Source: Telmatospirillum sp.
Lineage (GTDB): Bacteria; Pseudomonadota; Alphaproteobacteria; Rhodospirillales; Magnetospirillaceae
NCBI GenBank assembly: GCA_031291415.1
Contig: JARLJB010000237.1
Span: 1-64,000 of the forward strand
Reading direction: 5' to 3'
Length of the DNA stretch: 64,000 nucleotides
Position 1 is the stretch's first letter. Every line of letters starts with the position of its first letter. Below are positions 1-8,041 of the stretch, piece by piece. Made by a program: the position numbers and the translations under genes. The notes under the pieces are model-generated. The model made no database searches. It was not told the DNA's origin and worked only from the letters and a program-made list of their open reading frames with translations.

Positions 1-1623
1 CACGGTGTGCGACGACAGCGTGCTGATTTCAGCGGCGGCGGCCTGGCTGCGCTCGGCCAGTTTGCGGACCTCCGAGGCGACGACGGCGAAGCCTTTGCCA
101 TGTTCGCCGGCCCTGGCCGCTTCGACGGCGGCGTTCAGGGCCAGAAGATCGGTCTGGCGGGCGATTTCCTGGACGATGGTGATCTTCTCGGCGATGGTCT
201 GCATGGCGTCTACCGCTTTGGTAACCGCCTCGCCGCTGTTCTGGGCATCCTTGGCCGATTGATGGGCGATTTGCTCGGTTTGGGCGGCGTTTTCGGCGGT
301 CTGCTTGATATTGGCCGCCATCTCTTCCATCGAGGCCGAGGCTTCCTCGGTCGACGAGGCTTGTTCCGAGGCGCCTTGCGACAGTTGTTCGGCTCCGGCC
401 GAAAGCTGCTGACTGCCGCTCGACACATTGTCGGATGCCGACAGGACATTGCCGACCACCGATCGCAAATGGTCCACCATATCGTTGATATAGCCCAGCA
501 AATCACCGATTTCATCGCGTGAGGTGACCTCGGCCGAACGGGTCAAGTCGCCACTGGCAACGGCGCGGGCCAGCGTTCCCGCCTGGCCCAGACCGCGATG
601 CAAGGTCAGGATGATCCAAGTGGCGGCGCCAAGCGACAGCAGGACGGTGGCCAGCATCATGATGATCAGCGTGTTGCGGGCATCGTCATAACGGACATCG
701 GCCGTGTGGATGGCCTCGTCAAGTTTGCCTTGCGTAAAGGACAGATAGTCGTCGACCGCTGTCTGGACCTCCAATTTGGCGGCACGAACCTGAGTGATGG
801 AAATTTCCTGCGAGCGGATGCGTCCGCCGTCACGATTGATGGCGACGACCTGCTCGTGAATTTTCAGCCAGCGTTCCAATCCGTCGGCAATCTGATCGGC
901 GGCCGCTTGGTCTTCCGTCAGCAATTGCGTCCGCAAGGCATCCTTCTGCCGGCGCAGCGCGGTGACCTGTTCGGCCAGCTTCGGCTCCGACTTGCTCAAC
1001 TCCGCCATACTGTCGGCGAGAATGAACGACTGCTCGTCGGCCCACAGTTTCAGGACCATCGTCCGCAACCGTGACACAGCCGCGGCTGCTGCCCGCGCCC
1101 GGTCCGGCGGCACATTGCCCGTTTCATAACGGTCTGACAGACGATCGAGCAGCGTGATCACCGCCGTCAAGGCCGGCCGGGCATCCGTCTCGCTGACGTG
1201 TTTCGCATGTGTATCGGAGTTAAGGCGGGCTTGCTCAAGTACCTTATCCTCGGCCGTGATGAAATGATCCCATCCGCGATCGAATTTTTCAATTCTTGCT
1301 TTTCCGTCGGACGAGGCCATGGAATATATTTTGTCGCGTGTCGCCTTTATATCTCCACGCATTTTTTGAATAGAATTTATATATTCTCCGATGTCACTAT
1401 CTGATGTTGAGATAATGACGTTCTTCTGTGCGACAATTTCAACTTGAAGAAGCGTATCGAGTTTCTGAGACAGCGTCAGTCGGGATGCCCAAACCTTTCC
1501 GACTTCGTTGATCTCATTATTCAATTGACTCAAATTGTTGATGCCGACGCCGACACTGACAGCCGAGAACAAGATGGTCAGGCCGAAGGCGACCGATAGC
1601 TTTAACTTTACGGTAAAACGCAT
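1..1623 (-). CDS. Methyl-accepting chemotaxis protein, C-terminus cut by window edge
   Basis: The reading frame is open from an ATG at 1623 to base 1 (541 codons) and continues beyond the window. The product starts with a basic segment and a transmembrane helix (about residues 10-30), then a helical periplasmic sensor region, a second hydrophobic segment (about residues 310-335), one HAMP domain and the start of the cytoplasmic signalling coiled coil. It contains the conserved hairpin tip segment with [14 protein letters not shown]. Such receptors relay ligand binding to the CheA-CheW complex. It is the last visible gene of the chemotaxis operon, 72 bases after the preceding receptor. Its signalling domain (bases 1 to about 430) is about 95% identical by eye to bases 2185-2614 of that neighbour, while the sensor parts differ. 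The ligand is unknown. Confidence 0.93.
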   Translation of the reverse strand, partial: MRFTVKLKLSVAFGLTILFSAVSVGVGINNLSQLNNEINEVGKVWASRLTLSQKLDTLLQVEIVAQKNVIISTSDSDIGEYINSIQKMRGDIKATRDKIYSMASSDGKARIEKFDRGWDHFITAEDKVLEQARLNSDTHAKHVSETDARPALTAVITLLDRLSDRYETGNVPPDRARAAAAAVSRLRTMVLKLWADEQSFILADSMAELSKSEPKLAEQVTALRRQKDALRTQLLTEDQAAADQIADGLERWLKIHEQVVAINRDGGRIRSQEISITQVRAAKLEVQTAVDDYLSFTQGKLDEAIHTADVRYDDARNTLIIMMLATVLLSLGAATWIILTLHRGLGQAGTLARAVASGDLTRSAEVTSRDEIGDLLGYINDMVDHLRSVVGNVLSASDNVSSGSQQLSAGAEQLSQGASEQASSTEEASASMEEMAANIKQTAENAAQTEQIAHQSAKDAQNSGEAVTKAVDAMQTIAEKITIVQEIARQTDLLALNAAVEAARAGEHGKGFAVVASEVRKLAERSQAAAAEISTLSSHTV

Positions 1624-1695
1624 TTTTCCCTTACTCCTGCCGTGCGGCCCTTCGGCATGTCGTCATGCCGGGAGCCGCTTGTTTCTGGCGGGTTC

Positions 1696-3924
1696 TCAAA
1701 ATCGTTCGAATTCGGCATCCTTGGCATCTGCTCCACCCGTGAGATCGAGAGGAAAACCGTCGCCCCGTCCGTTGGTCTTATTCGCCTTGACCGTCTTGGT
1801 TTTGCCGGTCGTCGGTTTGCGGACGGTGGTGTTGCCGACAGCGGGCACCTTTTTTCGCCGAGCCGAAGAATTCTCCGCGACCCCACGCGGTTCGCTTGTA
1901 TTTTGACGAACGCTGTCGCTGGCCTGGTCGGTCCGGAAGTAGGCGATGGTTTCCTGCAATTGCTCGGCCTGGGCCGCCAGTTCCTCGGAGGTTGCCGACA
2001 TTTCCTCGGAGGCGCCGGCATTCTGCTGGGTGACGGTGTCGAGCTGCTGGATCGCCGTATTGATCTGTTCGGCGCCGATGGTCTGTTCGCGGCAAGCGGC
2101 CGAGATCTCCTCGACGAGGTCCGAGGTCCTCTTGATGTCGGGAACCAGTTTGGTCAGCATGTCGCCGGCTTCCGCCGCGACCTTCACGGTGTGCGACGAC
2201 AGCGTGCTGATTTCAGCGGCGGCGGCTTGGCTGCGCTCGGCCAGTTTGCGGACCTCCGAGGCGACGACAGCGAAGCCTTTGCCATGTTCGCCGGCCCTGG
2301 CCGCTTCGACGGCGGCGTTCAGGGCGAGAAGATCGGTCTGGCGGGCGATTTCCTGCACGATGGTGATCTTCTCGGCGATGGTCTGCATGGCGCCGACCGC
2401 CTTGGTGACCGCCTCGCCGCTGGTCTGGGCGTCCTTGGCCGACTGATGGGCGATTTGCTCGGTCTGGGCGGCGTTTTCGGCGGTCTGCTTGATGTTGGCC
2501 GCCATTTCCTCCATCGAGGCCGAGGCCTCCTCGGTCGACGAGGCCTGTTCCGAGGCGCCTTGCGACAACTGTTCTGAGCCGGCCGAAAGCTGCTGACTGC
2601 CCGAGGCGACATTGTCGGCGGCGATGGAGGCTTCTGCCACCACGGCGCGGAGCTTGCTCAGCATGGTTTCCAGGGCGATACCGAGGACGTCCTTGTCGGA
2701 AAGCCGGTTGCTGACGACGGTCAGGTCTCCGGCGGCGATGGTCTCGGCGACTTCCGCCGTCGCCCGCAGGTTTGCCGTCATGGTGTTCAATGACACGACC
2801 AGATCCTTGATCTCGTCGTTGCTGGTGACGTTGACTGTCTGCGTGAGATCGCCGATGGCGACGGCATTGGCCAATCCAACGGCGCGGCCCAGTCCGCGGC
2901 TGATACTGAGTGCCAGCCAGGTGCCGGCGCTGATGGCGATGAGCAAGGAAACGACGATAAGCGATATCAGGGTCAAACGAGTCGATTGATAGCTCTCGTC
3001 GGACTGAGCCTTGTCTTCGTCCATGTGTCTCTCGGACAGGACGATGACGTCTTCGAGGTCGGCCTGCATCTGCTGGACCAGATCGCGCGTTCCCATCGAG
3101 GCGGCTGCTGCCCGGCCAGTCCCCCGTTCGCGGGCCAGGCGGCGGATTTCCTCGTCGGTCTTCAGCCATTTCGTGAAGCGGTCGGAAACCGTTTCGAGGT
3201 TTGTCCGATCGGCGTCGCCGAGGACCCGGCCGAGGACGTCCAGGCCCTTCTTGACGTCGGCGATTCCCTGATCGGCCTGTTTGGTCGCCGCGTCGAGTTT
3301 CTGGTCGTCGGTGGCGATAATGATTTGCTTCTGGTCGCGATCGACCTGGATCAGGAGGGCCAGAAGCCTCTGCGCCGCCACGGCGGCCGTTGCCCGGTCC
3401 TGTCCGCTGGCGGCCTGTCCTGCCAAGCGCTCGGCCAGGGGCTGAAGTGCGCCGTAGGCCTGGTTGAAGATGGCGGTTGCCTCGGTTTCGGAAAGAACAC
3501 GGACACGCTCTTCCGAATTCAGCCGGGTCAGTTGGATGACCTTGTCCTGGGAGGCCGAGAATTTCTCATAGCTGGCGTTGAAGGCCGCGAGTTTGCCCTT
3601 TTGATCCGACGAGATCACTCCGGCCAGTTTGTCCGCCGCCTCGCGCATCTGCGTCCGGAAGGTCTTGATGTCGCCTTCATAGCGGTCCATCAACTGGTCT
3701 GTCGTCGCGAGAATTTCGTTCTTCTCGGCCTTTTGCAGGCCAAAGAGCTTGTTCTCCATGACTTCGGCCCATTTCACCCGCTCCGACGAGACATTGACCA
3801 GCTTGTCGATGCGGTCGTTCATCCCGGCGAGACTGTTGATGGCGGCGACGGCCGCGACCAGGGACAGCGCGATGATCAGGCCAAAGGCAATGGCCAGTTT
3901 CACTTTTACCGAAACACGCAACAC
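1696..3924 (-). CDS. Methyl-accepting chemotaxis protein with two HAMP units and C-terminal docking tail
   Basis: 742 residues. Order: N-terminal transmembrane helix (about 10-30), helical periplasmic sensor with the look of a four-helix bundle, second transmembrane helix (about 310-335), HAMP, a second HAMP-like unit, then the methyl-accepting coiled coil with the [14 protein letters not shown] tip. After the coiled coil comes a low-complexity, lysine/glycine-rich tail of about 70 residues. The tail ends in E-F-E-R-F, which fits the aromatic-x-x-aromatic pattern of pentapeptides that tether CheR/CheB in other bacteria. It follows cheW by 33 bases, so it is probably co-transcribed with cheA/cheW and signals to them. 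The ligand cannot be deduced from the sequence. Confidence 0.95.
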   Translation of the reverse strand: MLRVSVKVKLAIAFGLIIALSLVAAVAAINSLAGMNDRIDKLVNVSSERVKWAEVMENKLFGLQKAEKNEILATTDQLMDRYEGDIKTFRTQMREAADKLAGVISSDQKGKLAAFNASYEKFSASQDKVIQLTRLNSEERVRVLSETEATAIFNQAYGALQPLAERLAGQAASGQDRATAAVAAQRLLALLIQVDRDQKQIIIATDDQKLDAATKQADQGIADVKKGLDVLGRVLGDADRTNLETVSDRFTKWLKTDEEIRRLARERGTGRAAAASMGTRDLVQQMQADLEDVIVLSERHMDEDKAQSDESYQSTRLTLISLIVVSLLIAISAGTWLALSISRGLGRAVGLANAVAIGDLTQTVNVTSNDEIKDLVVSLNTMTANLRATAEVAETIAAGDLTVVSNRLSDKDVLGIALETMLSKLRAVVAEASIAADNVASGSQQLSAGSEQLSQGASEQASSTEEASASMEEMAANIKQTAENAAQTEQIAHQSAKDAQTSGEAVTKAVGAMQTIAEKITIVQEIARQTDLLALNAAVEAARAGEHGKGFAVVASEVRKLAERSQAAAAEISTLSSHTVKVAAEAGDMLTKLVPDIKRTSDLVEEISAACREQTIGAEQINTAIQQLDTVTQQNAGASEEMSATSEELAAQAEQLQETIAYFRTDQASDSVRQNTSEPRGVAENSSARRKKVPAVGNTTVRKPTTGKTKTVKANKTNGRGDGFPLDLTGGADAKDAEFERF

Positions 3925-3957
3925 TTGTTCCCCCTTTCGGTCCCCCCAAGGGCCGTC

Positions 3958-4467
3958 TCAAAAAGCTGTAACCGTCTCGCTGCCCGCATCTTCCGGCTTG
4001 CCGGCCGGTTCGCTGTCTCTTGACGCGAAAATGCGCTCCATATTGAGGACGATGACGAAGTCCTCGCCGCGCTTGCCGATGCCGGAGACGAATTCGCGCC
4101 GCCATTTGATGCCGATGTCCGGCGCCGCCTCCATGGTGGTGGCCGCCAGGCCGGTGACTTCGAACACTTTGTCGGCAAGGATGCCGACGATGGTCGCCTC
4201 TCCTTCCAGCGGCACCTCAAGGACGATGACGCGGGTGTCGACGGTTTGTTCGAATGGCTCCATGCCAAAGCGGATATGCAGATCGGCCAAGGGCACGACC
4301 TTGCCGCGCACATTGACCAGACTACCGACAAAGGGGTTGCTGTTAGGGACGGCCGTTACGGCAGCGAGATCGAGAATTTCGCGGACCGACAGCGCTTCCA
4401 CGGCGAAGATCTCGCCTTGCAATCCGAAGGTCAGAACCTCCAGGTCCTTGCCGTCTTCGTGGGACAT
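3958..4467 (-). CDS. cheW: Chemotaxis coupling protein CheW
   Basis: 169 residues when started at the ATG at 4467, which has AGGAGC about 11 bases upstream; a longer frame reaches 4527 but lacks such a site and would extend past the family's usual N-terminus. The product is a single CheW domain: the opening segment E-V-L-T-F-G-L-Q-G-E-x-F-A-V and the following N-P-F-V-G-x-x-N-V-R-G-K-V-V-P-L-x-D-L are typical. CheW is a cytoplasmic adaptor that bridges chemoreceptors and the CheA kinase in the signalling array. It sits directly after cheA and before two receptor genes, the usual partner set. The C-terminus is somewhat longer than in a minimal CheW. Confidence 0.96.
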   Translation of the reverse strand: MSHEDGKDLEVLTFGLQGEIFAVEALSVREILDLAAVTAVPNSNPFVGSLVNVRGKVVPLADLHIRFGMEPFEQTVDTRVIVLEVPLEGEATIVGILADKVFEVTGLAATTMEAAPDIGIKWRREFVSGIGKRGEDFVIVLNMERIFASRDSEPAGKPEDAGSETVTAF

Positions 4468-4495
4468 GAAAAGGGCTCCTGCTTTCTTCTGAAGG

Positions 4496-6586
4496 TCAGC
4501 TCGCCTTGAGCCGCTCTTCCTGGACACGCCCGAATTCGATCAGATGATCGATGTCGAGGATCAGGGCGACCGAGCCATCTCCCAGGATGGTGGCGCCGGA
4601 GAAGGTCTCGATCCCGGAGTGCAGTTTGGTCAGTGATTTGATGACGGTCTGGTGGTCGCCGATAATCTGGTCGACGACGAGGCCAATGCGCCGGTCGTCG
4701 GCCGATACGATGACGACCTTGGGATAGGGCGATATCTCGTCCGTGACCTTGAACATTTCGCGCAGCCGCAGGAACGGCACCAATTCACCCCGAATGTTAA
4801 GGAAACTGCGGCTCTTCGAACGAAGGTCCTGCTCGGTCGACAATTCGACGCATTCCTCGACCATCGACAACGGGATGACGTAACGGTTCTGGCCGACACG
4901 AACGAGCAGGCCGTCGATGATCGCCAAAGTGAGCGGCAGTTTGAGGGTTATGTCCGTCCCGGCGCCCTCGGTGCTGGCGATCTCGATACTTCCCCGCAAG
5001 GCCTCGATGGTGCGCTTTACCACATCCATGCCGACGCCACGGCCGGACACGCTGGTGACCTCACGGCTGGTGGAAAAGCCCGGCTGAAAGATGACCTGAT
5101 AGAGTTCGTTGTCGGAGACGGCGACCCCCGGGGTGAGGAAACCCATTTCTTCGGCCCGGGCGCGGATTTTCTCGCGGTTCAGTCCGCGTCCATCGTCGCG
5201 GATGCGGATAATGACCTGGGCGCCGGAATGATCCGCCGACAATTCCACGCGTCCTTCGCGCGGCTTGCCGGCTTGGGCGCGCCCCTCCGGCCGTTCCAGG
5301 CCGTGGTCGATGCTGTTGCGGATCAGGTGAACCATCGGGTCGTTGAGGCGCTCGATCATCGTCTTGTCGAGTTCCGTTTCCTCGCCGCTGGTCAGAAGTT
5401 GCACGTCCTTGCCCAGTTCCTGCGAAAGATCGCGGACCAGTCGGCGGAAACGTCCGAACAGCGAGCCGATCGGCAGCATGCGGATGCTCATCGTGTTCTC
5501 GCGCAGCTCGGCGGCCAGGCGTTCGATTTCCTCGGCGACGACCCTGAGCGCGACATCCTGGCTGGTGGTGGCGATTTCACGCAGGCGGGCCTGGGCGATG
5601 ACCAGTTCGCCGACGCGGTCCATCAGGTTGTCCAGGCGTTCGGCCGGCACGCGAATGCTGGCTTGAGGCGCCTTTTGCTGCGCTTTCGCCGCGCTCGTTT
5701 GAATGTGCCGTTGTTCGGCCAGGGCAGAGGCAACCCGATCCTCCGATGTGGCTCCCTCCTTGACCAGGATTTCGCCCAGGCGTTCCTGGCGGGAAAGGGC
5801 GGTCAGGACGGCGGCGGCCGGCGCGTCGCCCCGTTCGACGAGGATTTCGCCCAGCCGTTTGTTTTCGATCGCCACTTCTTCAATGTGCAGTTCCATCTCA
5901 TCGAGGACGAAGATGAAAACGTCCTCGATCGCCGAGCGAGGCTTGTCGGTGGTCAGCAGAACATCCCAGTCCACATAGCAACTGTTGGGATCGATCGCGT
6001 CGATTGGCGGAATCCGAGTGGTCAGAGGACTGACGGTGCAGCTGCCCAGGCCCTTCAATTCGTCGAGCAGCAGCAGCGGATTGGTGCCGTTGTCCATGAT
6101 GTTCGCGGGGAAACGGATCTGGATCCGGTAGGTGGTGGCCGGATTGGCTTCAGCCGTTTCGGATTCCGCTGTTCCTGCCGTCTCTGTCGCCCGGCCGCCC
6201 TTTTGCGAACCGGTCGAGCCGATGGCCTTGCTGAGGTCGGCCAGGATACGATCGGATTCTTCCTGCAGGGCTTCGTCCGGGCGTTCGATCAGGATGCGCA
6301 GATGATCCTTGGCGGCCAGGGTGACGCCGATGAGGGCGCCACTGATCGGCGCCTTGCCTTTGCGGACGAGATCGAAGGCGTTCTCCAGGCCGTGGGCGAA
6401 ATGCGCGGCCGCCTCGAAGCCGAACATGGCGCCCGACCCCTTGAGGGTATGGAGCGCCCGAAAAGCGGAGCTGATGAGTTCTCCGTCATCGGGAGCGTTT
6501 TCCAGGTCGAGCAGCGCCTGTTCCAGCTGCTCGAGTAATTCTTGCGCCTCGTTGCGAAAGACGTCTCTGGGATCGGGAGAGCTCAT
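4496..6586 (-). CDS. cheA: Chemotaxis histidine kinase CheA
   Basis: 696 residues from the ATG at 6586, which overlaps the cheY stop as ATGA, indicating translational coupling. Domains in order: P1 histidine phosphotransfer (H46 in H-T-L-K-G), a regulator-binding-like region (about 150-250), two tandem 25-residue units each starting R-L-G-E-I-L-V and ending A-L-x-x-Q (about 265-315), P3 dimerisation, P4 ATPase (N box L-I-R-N-S-I-D-H-G, G boxes D-D-G-R-G and G-R-G-V-G-M-D) and a P5 CheW-like domain. The kinase autophosphorylates in response to receptors and passes phosphate to CheY. The tandem units are an addition to the classical enterobacterial layout. Confidence 0.97.
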   Translation of the reverse strand: MSSPDPRDVFRNEAQELLEQLEQALLDLENAPDDGELISSAFRALHTLKGSGAMFGFEAAAHFAHGLENAFDLVRKGKAPISGALIGVTLAAKDHLRILIERPDEALQEESDRILADLSKAIGSTGSQKGGRATETAGTAESETAEANPATTYRIQIRFPANIMDNGTNPLLLLDELKGLGSCTVSPLTTRIPPIDAIDPNSCYVDWDVLLTTDKPRSAIEDVFIFVLDEMELHIEEVAIENKRLGEILVERGDAPAAAVLTALSRQERLGEILVKEGATSEDRVASALAEQRHIQTSAAKAQQKAPQASIRVPAERLDNLMDRVGELVIAQARLREIATTSQDVALRVVAEEIERLAAELRENTMSIRMLPIGSLFGRFRRLVRDLSQELGKDVQLLTSGEETELDKTMIERLNDPMVHLIRNSIDHGLERPEGRAQAGKPREGRVELSADHSGAQVIIRIRDDGRGLNREKIRARAEEMGFLTPGVAVSDNELYQVIFQPGFSTSREVTSVSGRGVGMDVVKRTIEALRGSIEIASTEGAGTDITLKLPLTLAIIDGLLVRVGQNRYVIPLSMVEECVELSTEQDLRSKSRSFLNIRGELVPFLRLREMFKVTDEISPYPKVVIVSADDRRIGLVVDQIIGDHQTVIKSLTKLHSGIETFSGATILGDGSVALILDIDHLIEFGRVQEERLKAS

Positions 6587-6951
6587 GCGCCCAGGACCTT
6601 CTTGACCACGCCCAGCAACTGATCCTGGCCGAATGGTTTGGTGATCCACCCGGTTGCCCCGGCGCCGCGCGCCTCCTTCTTTCGCTCGTCGTCTGATTCC
6701 GTGGTCAGAAGAAGGATGGGAACGCCCCGGTAGCTGCTGAGCTTTCTAAGCTCGCGGATCAGCGAAATACCGTCCATGCGGGGCATATTGAGGTCGGTGA
6801 CGATGAGGTCGACAGGAGCAGCCCGGGCTTTTTCAAGGCCTTCGGCGCCATCGGATGCTTCGACAACGGCGAAACCGGCGCCGCCCAAGGTCATTTTGAT
6901 CAGCTGCCGCATGCTGGCCGAATCGTCGACGGTCAAAACGGTCTTTGCCAT
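6583..6951 (-). CDS. cheY: Chemotaxis response regulator CheY
   Basis: 122 residues, a single receiver domain with no output domain. The acidic pair D9/D10, phosphoacceptor D53 in V-T-D-L-N-M-P, T83/T84 and K105 in T-K-P-F are all present. Phosphorylated CheY normally binds the flagellar motor switch; a single-domain regulator beside cheA is the standard arrangement. The gene lies 19 bases after the STAS gene and overlaps cheA by four bases, so the three are probably one transcript. Confidence 0.96.
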   Translation of the reverse strand: MAKTVLTVDDSASMRQLIKMTLGGAGFAVVEASDGAEGLEKARAAPVDLIVTDLNMPRMDGISLIRELRKLSSYRGVPILLLTTESDDERKKEARGAGATGWITKPFGQDQLLGVVKKVLGA

Positions 6952-6970
6952 GACTTATTCCTTCAAAATC

Positions 6971-7285
6971 TCACGCTGAGAAGGCAATGGACGCGTTGAC
7001 GTCCGGCATGTCGTGAAATCCACCGCTTGCCAGGGCGATCTCAAGTGGTCCGCCCGTACGGGCGCGGACCCGGAAGGTCTGGCCGGCCGCCGACACCGAG
7101 CGGTATCCCGATAGCAGGAGTTGAATGAAGCTGAGATCGACGGCGGTAAGCGCGGTGCAATCTATTTCTATGGACTGCCCTTGGCGGGCCAAGTCACGCA
7201 GGCTTTGTAACGTTTCATCCGACGTTGCGACAGTCCGCGCCCCGTCGAGAACAAGTCTGACGACAGTATCATCCGGAAGAGACAT
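6971..7285 (-). CDS. STAS-domain protein, first gene of chemotaxis operon
   Basis: 104 residues, matching a lone STAS (anti-sigma factor antagonist-like) domain. The conserved strand-loop-helix is seen as T-A-V-D-L-S-F-I-Q-L-L-L-S; the serine after D-L is at the site that is phosphorylated in SpoIIAA-type proteins. STAS proteins of this size often open chemotaxis operons that lack CheR/CheB nearby, where they are thought to act in partner switching or array control; that role is family inference. It is the promoter-proximal gene of this operon, 19 bases ahead of cheY. The upstream region is AT-rich. Confidence 0.85.
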   Translation of the reverse strand: MSLPDDTVVRLVLDGARTVATSDETLQSLRDLARQGQSIEIDCTALTAVDLSFIQLLLSGYRSVSAAGQTFRVRARTGGPLEIALASGGFHDMPDVNASIAFSA

Positions 7286-7676
7286 GGGGATGTCCTCAAG
7301 AGTCTTTTATTCAACTTTGCGTATGAATATAGCAACGCACGGGATAAACAAAAAGAACTTTCTGCAACATCTTTGATTTTTGAAAGTATACAATTATTTA
7401 GATAAAATTTTATCTAACAACTTCAATTTGCACTCAATACCACCTTGTGTGGTGGAGGAATTTCAATTATTGGTTATTTGTCGTCGATCCTTTTCAGGGG
7501 GATCCACGCTGTTTGTCGTTAATTCAAAAGCAGCAACCATGCCTTGCCAGGGGCATTCAGCGACGGGGAGTGGGCGTGGGCCTGAACACCTTCGAAGCGA
7601 AGGGGCTTGACCATCGAGGTGCCAAGCTAGAAACTCTCGCCTCCCGTCCGGCTGACCAGCCTTGGGCGGAAGGGTG
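7286..7676. other. AT-rich leader of chemotaxis operon; no gene seen
   Basis: Between the start of the STAS gene and the tRNA. The half nearest the chemotaxis operon (about 7290-7480) is markedly AT-rich against the surroundings and should hold its promoter. The half nearest the tRNA (about 7490-7676) is GC-rich. No open frame here has a credible start, composition or family resemblance. A perfect 20-base palindrome lies at 7398-7417. Confidence 0.6.
7398..7417. promoter_or_regulatory. 20-base perfect palindrome upstream of chemotaxis operon
   Basis: The sequence TTAGATAAAATTTTATCTAA reads the same on both strands. It lies 113-132 bases upstream of the STAS start codon in the AT-rich leader. 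Perfect AT-rich palindromes of this length are unusual in DNA of this GC content, so an operator is possible. There is no second copy nearby and no regulator gene beside it, so the function is open. Confidence 0.4.
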
Positions 7677-7752
7677 GGGCCCGTAGCTCAATGGTTAGAG
7701 CCGGCCGCTCATAACGGTCTGGTTGTAGGTTCGAGTCCTACCGGGCCCACCA
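7677..7752 (+). tRNA. tRNA with CAT anticodon, tRNA-Ile2 (lysidine) type
   Basis: A complete 76-base cloverleaf. The seven-base acceptor stem is GGGCCCG/CGGGCCC, followed by discriminator A and encoded CCA (7750-7752). The D stem is GCTC/GAGC and the T arm contains GGTTCGAGTCC. The anticodon loop CTCATAA gives anticodon CAT, closed by GGCCG/CGGTC with one G-T pair. CAT could mean initiator Met, elongator Met or Ile2. Initiator features (three G-C pairs in the anticodon stem, mismatched first pair) are absent. The anticodon arm and overall shape match bacterial tRNA-Ile2, whose C34 is modified to lysidine so that it reads AUA. The isotype is an inference; the tRNA itself is clear. Confidence 0.95.
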
Positions 7753-8041
7753 ACCTTCGCCGTCCATGCCCCCCTCTTTGAGGTGGACCCAGATATATCC
7801 GTGGGCGCGCCTGGTCCTGATCAGGCCTGCCGATGCCGTCGTCGACCACGCCTGTTTGGCGGCCGTCAAAGAAAGTGGGGCGACCGTTCTTGTGACGAAT
7901 TTTGATTTCAAATACATAGTGTTGATGATGACTTATCTCGTTGCTTTTGGTTCTCCTATGGATGGAGAAATGTTGATTGTGCAGCAACTGTCTGGTAGGC
8001 CCCTAAAATAGGAATATTCTCTACGACAGGGTGAAAACTTA

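Noticed and set aside
4652-6538. 628-codon plus-strand frame opposite cheA
   Set aside because: All CheA motifs are on the minus strand; the opposite frame is a shadow.
7677-7752. Initiator or elongator tRNA-Met
   Set aside because: The anticodon is CAT, but initiator features are absent and the anticodon arm and stems resemble tRNA-Ile2 more closely.
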